Shown one piece after another: positions 12,191 to 22,020 of a stretch of 64,000 nt of DNA (its first letter is position 1; every line of letters begins with the position of its first letter). The stretch is taken from the NCBI GenBank assembly GCA_030248225.1, contig JASANE010017431.1, forward strand, positions 42,618 to 106,617, in the 5' to 3' direction. Under the pieces are notes generated by a model that ran no database searches, had not been told where the DNA came from, and worked only from the letters and a program-made list of their open reading frames with translations. This DNA is from Trileptium ribeirensis. Taxonomy: Eukaryota; Nematoda; Enoplea; Enoplida; Thoracostomopsidae. The position numbers and the translations under genes are program-made.

Positions 12191-12700
12191 TGCGGCGTTC
12201 ACGTTATAATGTCCCCGCTGTTTGGAACTTTTGACCCCCTGTAGTCGCGACCCTACCGTACAGACAGTCAGGGTGACACCCATACTGTATATCAAATGCC
12301 GAGGGTGTACGACACACCCTTAGCTACTACATTTTTTCTAGACAGTGTCGTACACACCCTTAGCTACCGATTTGGCGCGAATTAACTATAACGGACACTG
12401 TCTGTAGCTAGTGCGGTTTATTAGTCAACTGTTCTGTGGAGTTTTTCCTAAATTCTCGATATTTGTATCTAGCCCATATGAACATTGCTCAAATAATTCC
12501 GAACACTGTCAATAAAACTGCCAGAAGACACGGTGTGCCTGACACTGTCGGTGAGCGGTAATACGCGTAACTAGCTACCGTTGAAAAAATTTATTAAAAA
12601 CATGGGGGTGTCTAAGACACCCTGTTGTCAACAGTGTGTCTGACACAGTGTGGGGTACATAGGTTCCAAACGTTGGGGACATTATAACGTGAACGCCGCA
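12191..12700. mobile_element. MITE-1 copy B
   Basis: TIRs begin TGCGGCGTTCACGTTATAA on the left and end TTATAACGTGAACGCCGCA on the right, with paired inner segments (GTTTGGAAC with GTTCCAAAC). The flanks carry the direct trinucleotide TTA (12188-12190, 12701-12703). The interior is dense in GACACTGTC, CACAGTGT and CACACCCTTAGCTA words in both orientations, unlike the ACACC/GGTGT set of copy A although built on similar CAC/GTG steps. No reading frame is present, so it would need a transposase in trans. Confidence 0.82.
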
Positions 12701-12791
12701 TTAGTCGAGCGATGGCCCTGAGAAGGATACGAATCAATTGCCTCCCCAAGCTTTTCTGTAAAAGGAAAATTTATAGGCGCGGACCCGTAAA

Positions 12792-12807
12792 CCGTTTTAG
12801 ACACGGT
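12792..12807. repeat. CCGTTTTAGACACGGT motif, copy 3
   Basis: Third exact copy, just outside the right end of MITE-1 copy B. Confidence 0.6.
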
Positions 12808-13815
12808 GGGTTCCCGTTATAGCGCCCTGTTTTCATGTCATACTGCGTATTCAAAATTGTTAAAAGGCAACAAAGTCCGGGAGACGCGGCAGCGTCTTCC
12901 CCTTTTGACAAATGCCCGCGTTTTTAACCTGAACCCGGCGCGCGCAGATTTCTGATTACAAATCTTCAATGAAAGTAATCCGCAGCTGACATCCGGGCTC
13001 AGTGAAAAGACCCTCGAGTGAAGCGAAAATGGAACAAAGGAGAGAGGGTTTTAACGACAGGGGCTTAGGGCGTATCTCACATGCGCATTCAACGAGGGAT
13101 CAGTCAGTCCTTGGGAGCCGTGTCGGTTAGGATTCACATCACGCTGTACATACATATATAGATGAATGTAACAAGGGTACACTACGTGGTGCCCGCCATT
13201 GCTGGTTTCTTTACATACTTCGTGTGCATTTATATCTGTACGAATGCCTATGTGTTACTTGAATAAAAGGTTAGAATGTTCGATGAATCCCTCGGCGATA
13301 TGTTTCAACCCAATAATTGTTGGATAAGTAGGAGTCCTCTCCGGTCAAACAAATATAATTAATTGGTCGCACCACTTGGTGACACTCGGAGTTGCAAATA
13401 AATACACACTCTCGACGAGCAACTAAAATCATATTTTTCCGTAGGATCACCAACCGGTGAGGCATTGCTCCTTTGGAAGGCGGCAATGTTGTTGGAGAAA
13501 ATATAAGGAAACCCACCTCCAATAAGGATTCGAACAGGATTGAGGGAAAGGCGAGTCAGCCCTATTACCTGTGAGCAGGCTTAGGGGTTGACTCTCCCTC
13601 AGGGGGACCTGCATACCACTAGATACGTGGGCCAAAATAGGGGCCAGGCCGAACACCCTGGTTAACCCGCCGGCAGCCTACTAAGCTAAGCGGTTCCCCT
13701 GGGTCATCGCATAGATCACCAGGGAGTCGTGGAAGCCGGGGTTGTCCGGGCACCACACGCCAAGAAAAGTGGTGGTGCAGCTGGGATCCCTTAGGGCCAG
13801 AACTGGTCCTAGTAC
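12808..13815. other. No gene seen; GC-rich 13500-13800
   Basis: AT-rich to about 13500, then a GC-rich stretch that runs directly into the 122-bp array. No recognised protein, tRNA or rRNA signature; it may be transposon untranslated sequence. Confidence 0.4.
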
Positions 13816-14532
13816 ACTTTTAATATGATATGGTCAGCTTGGTTTGGCTCGGCTCGCAACGGAAAAATTAGCAGAGCCTCGGATCCAACTTCTTGTTTCT
13901 TCCAAAGACTTGTGGACAAAAGTAATCAGCATTAGCTACTTTTAATATGATATAGTCAGCTTGGTTTGGCTCGGCTCGCAACGGAAAAATTAGCAGAGCT
14001 TCGGATCCAACTTCTTGTTTCTTCCAAAGACTTGTGGACAAAAGTAATCAACATTAGCTACTTTTAATATGATATAGTCAGCTTGGTTTGGCTCGGCTCG
14101 CAACGGAAAAATTAGCAGAGCCTCGGATTCAACTTCTTGTTTCTTCCAAAGACTTGTGGACAAAAGTAATCAACATTAGCTACTTTTAATATGATATAGT
14201 CAGCTTGGTTTGGCTCGGCTCGCAACGGAAAAATTAGCAGAGCCTCGGATCCAACTTCTTGTTTCTTCCAAAGCCTTGTGGACAAAAGTAATCAACATTA
14301 GCTACTTTTAATATGATATGGTCAGCTCGGTTTGGCTTCGCTCGCAACGGAAAAATTAGCAGAGCTCGGATCCAACTTCTTGTTTCTTCCAAAGACTTGT
14401 GGACAAAAGTAATCAACATTAGCTACTTTTAATATGATATAGTCAGCTTGGTTTGGCTCGGCTCGCAACGGAAAAATTAGCAGAGCCTCGGATCAACTTC
14501 TTGTTTCTACCAAAGACTTGTGGACAAAAGTA
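13816..14532. repeat. 122-bp tandem satellite, about 5.9 units
   Basis: Unit starts (ACTTTTAATATGATATRG) fall at 13816, 13938, 14060, 14182, 14304 and 14425, so the period is 122 bp with one 121-bp unit. Units are nearly identical; the differences are single substitutions and a one-base loss in unit 5. The open frames across it are artefacts of the repeat. A solo unit lies 4.4 kb upstream. Confidence 0.93.
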
Positions 14533-14582
14533 GGTGAGTGTACTGATATGAATAGTAACACATCTACTGTCCAAGACTTTAA

Positions 14583-14920
14583 ATGTTGTCTGCGACCTAC
14601 AGGGCATTAACGTGTCCTATAAAGCAGCCTGACACATTCTCGTCAGATTCCTATTGCGAATTTGGAGCAATCGTTGTCAAACATTTGTGGTGGTGCGGTA
14701 AGTTTATAGTTCGTACGACTGTATCTAGTGCCTCTTTCACAGTGATATATTTTAGATTCTATCGCAAGTATGGTTTCAAAAACGCACATAAAACATAAAG
14801 GCACTGTTTTTTCATTTGCAGGTATACTGTACAGTATTTTATACTTCATACTAGGGTTGTGGTTTATTATTAAGAAGCAGTCAATACTAAAGTTAAATAT
14901 CGATACGCTAACAATTCCGT
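14583..14920 (+). CDS. Speculative two-exon fragment with a membrane segment
   Basis: An ATG frame of 38 codons (14583-14697) ends at a good donor, GCG/GTAAGTTT. A 124-base interval closes with a good acceptor, TTTTTTCATTTGCAG, at 14821. Exon 1 ends in phase 1 and exon 2 opens in matching phase, continuing into a hydrophobic stretch (ILYSILYFILGLWFII) followed by KK. Exon 2 then runs into the foldback element starting at 14921, where the frame stops at about 15039. The phase match is suggestive, but the peptide is short and unrecognised. It may be a decayed gene or chance. Confidence 0.22.
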
Positions 14921-15500
14921 TATCTCCCCTCCCAGCCGGAATTTTGTCAATTTTGATGATACAGGCGCGATCTTGGTACCATTCGACTCAGCTCGACGAC
15001 ATTTTATCCACATCCCTGACATTTTTTCGATTTTTTTGAGGTGCCAATGGAATTCCAAATTTTTTCTTCGGAATATGGTCATGTTTGGTACGGTTTGATG
15101 TGAGAAATCTACTGGCATATAGTATATTGAAATCTACGTTACCGTTAGAAAGTTATGAGAGCCAAGTAATCCTGAGGAGCGGAAATCAAATGCAGGCCAT
15201 GTCGTTCTCGTTTATACTAAGCCTAAGCCTTAGTACCGCCACTCAGGGTACTTGGGTCCTCATAAGTTTCTAACGGTGGCGTAAATTTTAATACCAGTAG
15301 GGTTTCTCTCAACAAGGCGAGTCGAACGGTACCCAACATGACCATATTCCGAAGAAAAAAATTTTGGAATCCAAAGGTGGACTACTGGGACCTCAAAAAA
15401 TAAAAAAAATTTTGTCAGCGATGTAGTAAAATGAGTATATTCTGAATCGCCTCATCGCGCCTGTATCTTCAAAATTGAGGAAATTATGGCGGAGGTGATA
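14921..15500. mobile_element. Foldback element with MITE-2-like centre
   Basis: The arms (about 14921-15180 and 15250-15500) pair along most of their length. TATCTCCC and GATACAGGCGCGAT on the left match GGAGGTGATA and ATCGCGCCTGTATC on the right, and GAATATGGTCATGTT matches AACATGACCATATTC. The ~65-bp centre holds GTTCTCG followed by ACTAAGCCTAAGCCTTAGT, the core of the MITE-2 family. There is no coding capacity. Confidence 0.7.
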
Positions 15501-17342
15501 ACGCAAAAGACCCCAAATTTTAAATATATATTACTGCTGCAATGTTGATATTTGTCGCCTCAAGTTTTGTCGAAACACTTTTTAAGCATTTCATGGCGGT
15601 AAAAACCTGTGATGCAAAAAGTTATACAAAGCTTATGCTAAAATTTTAGCTTAAGTTATTAAGCCTTTGAAGTTTAGTATTGTAACCAGGAGAGTATATA
15701 TACTATGTACTCAAAATACTTCCCATGAAATTATAATAAGTTTTCTTGATTTTTGCACCACCAGATATTCTTTTAAAATTCGAAGGATTCCGGATATCCT
15801 TGAAATTTCAATGAATTGTCCTTTAAAGAATTATCTTATTAAGAATTATTTTTGAGATTTCAAATAATTCTTTGAATATTAAAAGAATATCTGATGATGT
15901 AAAAATCGAAGAAACTTCTTTTAATAAATGTATAGAAACGTATTTTCAGGATAGTGTTCATAGTTTAGGCAATTCAACATCTAATTTGTGCGAGAAGTTA
16001 TAAAAACAGTTTTTGTTGTGAATCGGTTGTTCCCGCTCTATATTAGATGTACGTTCCAAATTCTAAAAATTCAAATTTGTGCTTCTTATTCTTGAAATTA
16101 ACCTAAAATTAATTCACGGTATATTTGACGTGGTAATCGTAATATTTTCTTTCTGTACAATAGCCTACATGAAAATACATATGTTACAGACGGTTTTAAT
16201 TGCCGCGTATATTTGATTTACAAACGAGTGTCGTGTTGATCAGGAAACGGTATCAGTAAGTCGGGTGGTGGCGGATGGTAAGGCGAAATTGTTTGATAAT
16301 CGTCATCCTGTAATATTAAGATCCAGCTATAATGTACTATACATACTCTAAGTACAATCATGCATTATAACACCAAATGTACACTTGAACCTGTAAATGT
16401 TTTATTAACTATAAATATTCTTCCAAAACTAATATTTACTAGATTTACTAAATAAATTTATTAAAAGAGCCGAAAATTTTCGTCGGGTGGTTGCGTGAAT
16501 TCGAAGCAGAGTGAACCATTTTGGACCTGGGGACCGTAAAATCGCCAATATATACTAGGGCTCAACTCTTCAAATTTTTGCAAATCTTGGAACAAATGGG
16601 TTTTTGTGAAATGCTCAATTAGGGTATGTCTTTCATATGCATTAACGGAAGTCAGACAACCTAAATGACATATCAGCAGCTCCAAAATAGCGTAGTGCTA
16701 GTGTACGTGACTCTCACCCGAGCGATCAAGGCTCAATCCGGCGTTGGTTCAAAAGTTTGTTCAAGATTATACAAAAAATTAGCCTTGGTTTCTGAAGGAT
16801 AGGATTAAAAATGCGAAAAGAGTAATTTTATAGAAATGATAATTTTTAGTTGGTAGCTCCGTAACACATAATTGTACGAATGTCTAATGAAGCAAGAGAA
16901 AGCCAGCAAATGTTGAAACCAATACGCGTTTTCACATATTCCCGGCATCAAATAAATGCAACATACCAAGTCAACACTGCTATAATCTTCGTCACTATTG
17001 TGTGAAATTCGAGTGATCGATGCAGAACAATACGGTACTTTAACACATGTTGACTGGTTATCAGGCGCTCCTTCTGGAAATTCGATCGCCTTGTTGGATT
17101 GACGCCGAGCGAATGGCGAATAATCTGGCTGAAATATACATATATTTTATATCGATATTTGTTTTATTGTTTACAAAGCAAATAAGCTAAAAATACAAAC
17201 AGCTATTCCGAAACAAATCAAGTCGAGCTTTAACTGATTTATATTTGTGTAGAAAAACGTTAAGCTTAGACGGAGCATTAGGATTGCATTTAGTATACCA
17301 AATCACAGCTTGGTCTGAGGTTTCGTGATCTGTTTTTATATC
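15501..17342. other. No gene seen
   Basis: AT-rich with dense stops. A 74-codon minus-strand frame at 16461-16685 has no recognisable motif and no clean acceptor upstream. Confidence 0.45.
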
Positions 17343-17531
17343 TCATATGATGTCAAATGTCTTGCAAACTGGAAAGTTAAGGGTAGAGTATTTTAGTAAT
17401 TGATCTGAACTGGTATTTACGTCGACTGCGCTGTGAAAAAAAATTGTACTATAAAGGCAAAAACAGTTTACAGGTTTCGGAGAGTGAAGTTGGTGTCCGG
17501 CGGGACTAAAGCGCATCTCGGTTGACTGCGA
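17343..17531 (-). CDS. Candidate last exon of the membrane-protein gene
   Basis: On the minus strand an acceptor CTTACTTTTTTGTCCAG is followed at 17531 by a phase-0 frame of 62 codons (SQSTEMRFSPAGHQLHSPKP...) ending at a stop. The phase fits the upstream exon at 18562-18833, directly or through a possible 30-base mini-exon at 17964-17993 (acceptor ACAG, donor GAG/GTAAGT, also phase 0). The arm boundary at 17462 cuts through this exon, so its last ~40 codons lie in single-copy DNA. In the right arm a one-base insertion breaks the same frame after four codons. Function unknown. Confidence 0.28.
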   Translation of the reverse strand, partial: SQSTEMRFSPAGHQLHSPKPVNCFCLYSTIFFHSAVDVNTSSDQLLKYSTLNFPVCKTFDII

Positions 17532-18561
17532 CTGGACAAAAAAGTAAGTTTCTAAGACATACACAACAATCCTTGATCGCTGATACTCTGTTGTAAGAAA
17601 ACAAGAATAATCATATTTTGTCGGCAAGATCTAAACAAAATTTCGAGAGTCTTTCTAAATTGATGTGCGTAGTTTTTGGAGACTTTTTTTCGTGTGGCAA
17701 AATTAGCACTGAATCAAAGGAAATGACCGTTGTTCGGTGCTCGATATGCTAAGCTTGAGTTTAAAAGTCGGTCTAACAGCTGAGGCCAGCAGTTAAGCTG
17801 TATATGCTAAATCTAAAGCTAAATCTTGTTCATTTTGTAAAAATATAGCGTTACGTACTCCACTGAGGCGCTGATTTTGACGCCGCTATTTATTATCTGT
17901 ATGCCCCACAGTAAAGATTTGTATACAGTTAAGGTGGAAAACTTTCAAACTTTTTCTACTTACCTCAGAGATGTATATGTGTACCTGTTCTACCTGTGTA
18001 TGTGTTGCAATGAAAAGAAAATCGCGGATTTGAAATGAAATTGCTGCATCTGGGTCTTGAAAAATGTTTGCATAAAATAGGCACTACTCCGCGTACGTGT
18101 TAAGCTGTCTATATTCTATGGTACATATTCGTTTACAAGGAATGAAGTTGGAAAAACCACAGAGATAAAATGGTAGCTTATTGCTGGAGCAAGGTTTTCC
18201 TGGTTTCGTTAATAATTTTGAGCAATAATTTTGAGCAATAAATCTAATGATTTTCGGAAAAAATCTATGCATGAATACAGTTATGAACCCTTAAAAGGGA
18301 GTGTGACACTCATGTAATGCTACGTTACATACGACGGGTTAATACGTGGTGAATTTAAGTGTCATATGTCCTACTTAAACAGAGGCGACATGTTTCTTAT
18401 GCTAGACCTTATGGTGACATGATTACAGTGGTAATCTACCCTAACGTGGCGTCATATGAGTGTCACATTTTTGTTCAATTGTTCATCCTTGGACACTTGA
18501 TCTATAAAATTCTAATGAAAGTTTTCCAAGAAGTTGACCGACGTTGCAAAATCAAACTTAC

Positions 18562-18833
18562 GTCAAAGCCTCGATTGTTGAAGTATGAACAAACCGGTAG
18601 TGCGGATATGATATTGGCAGGATGCAAAAACGATGATGGATATTCACGTCCGTTCGACTCGGTTCCACCTCGTCGACTACTAATCGCCCGTTGTATCGTT
18701 AGTTTCTTACGACGTTGGACTAGCGCAAATGTTGTCCCAACGCTAGTTAAAACAATCGCTACAACTCCGATTAAAGTTCCTATAAACCATCCAGTTTGAT
18801 GAACGGGTATTGGACTCGGTCGAATTGGATCCC
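18562..18833 (-). CDS. Internal exon of a single-pass membrane protein
   Basis: On the minus strand ATATTTTTTCAG precedes the exon and GAC/GTAAGTTT ends it; both are consensus splice sites. The 272-base exon opens in phase 2 and closes in phase 0, with 90 complete codons and no stop. It encodes a Pro-rich juxtamembrane piece, then a hydrophobic segment (GWFIGTLIGVVAIVLTSVGT, then TFALV), then a basic stop-transfer QRRKK and a cytoplasmic tail ending NNRGFD. This is the layout of a type I receptor or adhesion molecule. The GWFIG start recalls L1/neuroglian-type adhesion proteins, but that is weak. Upstream ectodomain exons were not identified in the window. The right-arm copy (26812-27100) is frameshifted. 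Confidence 0.5.
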
Positions 18834-19690
18834 CTGAAAAAATATTGTTCTCATTCCACTCGCGGGTGAAGCGAGCGAGTGGAACGAGAATTTTCAATTT
18901 TGACGGAGCCCGATTTTTGAATTTTTTCCCGTGGGAAAATGACGCCATTTTGGCCCATTTTTCGGGCAACCCCTCCAGTTTTTGCGACTTATCTCAATAA
19001 GTAAACGAGATATCCGCAAACTAATAGGTCTATTCCATGTAGCTTTACCAGGGCTTTCCAATGATATATAACAAATTTTTCAACTACTTCCCAATCTGAA
19101 GTCTATAAGCTTATAGTTGGCGCCAAATTTCATATTTGGTGAAAAGTCGAGGGAAATGCACCTAAATGTGTGCTTATTGTTGGTTTTAGTGTCGGATATG
19201 GGGGTTTGTGGGCCAACAAGCTGATTGCGAGTGTCAAAAATATTGTGTGGCAAATATTTTTCACACTTCTGCTTCATACTTGGTGTGAAAAATGACATTT
19301 TTCTCAAGTGTCGGTTTGAATTCTTTAATGTTCTTTTCACGGTCAATTTAGGGTTTTATTGACTTATTAAATTGTTAGTTCACTGTTTTTGTACTCGTTG
19401 TATGATGTTTTGTCTACGGCATACGTCGGCTATCAAAATAGGCGGGCGTAACTATGACTCACCACTCACGGTTTATATATTCTGCACCTGCGTGCTGTGT
19501 GTAGGCTTTGTTTGTGTGTGCTTTCTACAACATACTTCGGGGGATTGTTCTCACCACTCGAATTCTGGCTCGCAAGCGAGCTTCACTAGTTACACTAACA
19601 AACTGTTTATATATTTCTTATTGTTCCTGAAATTTGTGTAATGCGATGCGCATAGAGATGTAAATCAGCTTAATAGCGCATTGTGTCTTT

Positions 19691-19908
19691 GGCCTATGTC
19701 AACTTTAGGGGTCGCACGTTATATCGTTTAGAAAAAAGAACAGCTGAGAGCGGGGGGTTCGGGGGGCGGCAGCCCCACAACTTAGGCTTAGGCTTAGTAC
19801 ATGGCTCATATAGTGATCTTAGCTTAGGCTATCACTAAGGCTTAGGCTTTGTATATCGAGAACGGCATGGTATGCATTATACTTCGGCCCCTAAAGTTGG
19901 CATGGGCC
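19691..19908. mobile_element. MITE-2, best-preserved copy
   Basis: Left end GGCCTATGTCAACTTTAGGG and right end CCTAAAGTTGGCATGGGCC are inverted repeats. From left to right the element contains an ACGTTATAT box, AAAAAAGAACAGCT, a G-run then GGCAGCCCC, and TTAGGCTTAGGCTTAGTAC. These are followed by a palindromic CATATAGTGATC segment, further TTAGGC words and CGAGAACGGCAT. It is non-coding. Relatives occur at 29744-29910 and 32965-33181 and inside every unit of the 46-64 kb array. Confidence 0.75.
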
Positions 19909-20772
19909 GTGACTTTTATGGTCGCCATATAAGCTAACATAAATTGTAAGAGCGAATACTAGCACATTTTAACAAATGTTATATGTATTTTGACAAAAGT
20001 TTTTATGGCATGGTATCGGTTAGCCTCGTACCTACCATAAGTAGTCACTATGTTTATGGTGCCGAATTTGTTATAAGATGATAGTTTGAAACTATGAGGG
20101 GTTGCAAATGAAATCTTAGGGTCCTCAAAATAACTTATATAATTAGAAATTTTCTGTGGCACTTAAGCAATATTCACAGAGAGATGTGTGCAGTCACTGC
20201 ACATTGTGAACGGAATAGTTCTAACCACTGTTACACAGTCATAATTCCATACGATTACGAAGGTTTGCCGTAAAAATTGTGATAATTTCTTTGGCGCTGT
20301 CACTCATAACTTATTTTTAGATGGAAGAATTTCGCTAATTTTTTGTTCCATATCAAATGTGATGACGACATGCCCTTTAGTTGAACGCAAACTGCGTCGA
20401 TCCTGATGTACTCAATGGATTTAGAACTCATAAACCCGATTTTCAAATATAGCCTGTGGTCGTTTGTTTGGTTAAGTATTGGGTGGAGAGATCTACAAAT
20501 AGCCTGTACATAGGATGTTTGGTACGTAGAATACCAGTTAAATAGATCCCTGCACGAATATTTGACGGTTTTTTACAAGGCCTCAATTCGTTTAGGATCA
20601 GCGAATCTGATTTCTAGATATGGCTCTATTCAATCGAAACTGATTGAATGTGATGTGAACACTCCACCCAAAATTATATGCGATGGAATTAGATGGAACC
20701 GTAGCAATTATAATTATATATTATAATTACATTTTATAAATATAATTTTATATAATTATTGTTATTATGCGC

Positions 20773-21274
20773 GAATAAACTTAAGTTGAGACACCAACCA
20801 TCTTATTTTGTAATAACCGATATCAAATCGCAAACCCTTGTTAGGAAAAATAAGCTGAAAATTAGTAAAATCAAACGCAAATGACAAAAATTATACCGTG
20901 TGTTCGAGCAGAATTGCCGCGTTTTCAATTTGCCGAAATTCGGTTCCCTAATGCTCAATCATTTAAATTTTGATAGTTCAACGTTCGAGAATAAATTTAG
21001 TGCAAAAGTGACATCACAACAAATCTATTCTATAGTTAAGCTCCTGGATTCGCGCACAAACCTGTGTAATTCAAAGCCGGGTAATTTTCGTTCTCAAAAA
21101 TTAGGGTGAATTTACTTGGATTTTCGCGCACACAAAATGGCTAGATTTCAACGGCGAGCGCTGTATTCGCGAACAGCTTTACGTCAGATTTAATTTGGCT
21201 AAAAAGCGTTCCGTAACAATTTTTATACAAAATTATAAAATAGAATTGTTGGCGAGATCACCTTAAGTTTAGTC
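20773..21274. mobile_element. MITE-3 copy in left arm
   Basis: Ends GAATAAACTTAAGTTG and CACCTTAAGTTTAGTC are inverted repeats, extended outward by GCGC on both sides. The interior contains AACCGATATCAAATCGCAAACCC and AAAAAGCGTTCCGTAACAA, both shared with the copies at 24376-24892 and 43703-44121. Non-coding. Confidence 0.75.
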
Positions 21275-21314
21275 GCGCATTCTTAATTATATACTATATA
21301 AATACATGATCCAT

Positions 21315-21510
21315 ATCAGAGCTTACAGAGAGATAGCCCTTGGCCTCCTAAGGGGCGCGGCCTGTCGGCGGGAGCGACAGAGAGGATGCAGATTCCTCGG
21401 CGTCGCGAAAAGTACCTATGGGTTCGACGCATGCGGAGCTGCCAGGGGCCAAAGCACCTGTCGGGAGAACGGAGTATACGGGCTTTCGGGGAGGGATTCC
21501 AAACTTTAAG
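21315..21510. other. GC-rich island conserved in both arms (left copy)
   Basis: About 190 bases of GC-rich sequence (AGGGGCGCGGCCTGTCGGCG ... CTGCCAGGGGCCAAAGCACC) in otherwise very AT-rich DNA, directly beyond MITE-3. The right-arm equivalent is 24140-24330, differing by a few indels. A 60-codon frame is open on each strand, but the right-arm copy does not preserve it. It could be an exon, a structured RNA or a CpG-like promoter island; I cannot decide. Confidence 0.35.
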
Positions 21511-22020
21511 GTACGAGAGTACATCCTACTCACTATGACCATGTATGATTATATATAATATACTCAGCATAAGAGACAATTGTATCGATACATAAAACAA
21601 AATTTTGAAATTGCCAATATGCAGCAACATATAGTTAAAATTGAAACCATAGCTACAAATTTTGTTAATATTTAACAACCAATGAATGCACAGATTTTGT
21701 AACTATGGTTATGACCATGGCCACAAATTGTGTAACAATGGTGATGCCTATGCCGGTCACCATGTAACTGAACCCATCTCTCTGTGAATGCTGCATTAGG
21801 TGTTTCGTGACTCCATTCTGTGTTTACACCGAATACTATAGAATTTTGATTTCGATATCTTATCCTGTTTATATCAGATGGGCTACCTAGAAACTATCGA
21901 GTCAAAATTGACTCTAAATTCATGTGAGTCAAAAATGTTATTTAGAAAATTAAATAGATCGGCTCAATGAAACCACAGTTGATTTACCTTGATCCACCCA
22001 GAATTCCTAGGGTAACGAGC

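Larger units (their letters stand above)
17462..22020. repeat. Left arm of the 10.8-kb inverted repeat
   Basis: This segment is the reverse complement of 23643-28225, colinear over its full length with scattered substitutions and small indels. The outer edge is at AAACAGTTTACAGG (17462 onwards). The inner edge is around GAATTCCTAGGG (about 22015). The arm contains membrane-protein exons, a MITE-2, a MITE-3, a GC-rich island and AT-rich filler. The reading frames of the exons are intact on this side. Confidence 0.9.

Noticed and set aside
13816..14532. CRISPR-like array (regular repeats)
   Set aside because: Units are contiguous with no unique spacers, 122 bp long, and the DNA is eukaryotic.
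16461..16685. 74-codon minus-strand frame as a further exon of the membrane-protein gene
   Set aside because: No acceptable splice acceptor before it and no recognisable motif.
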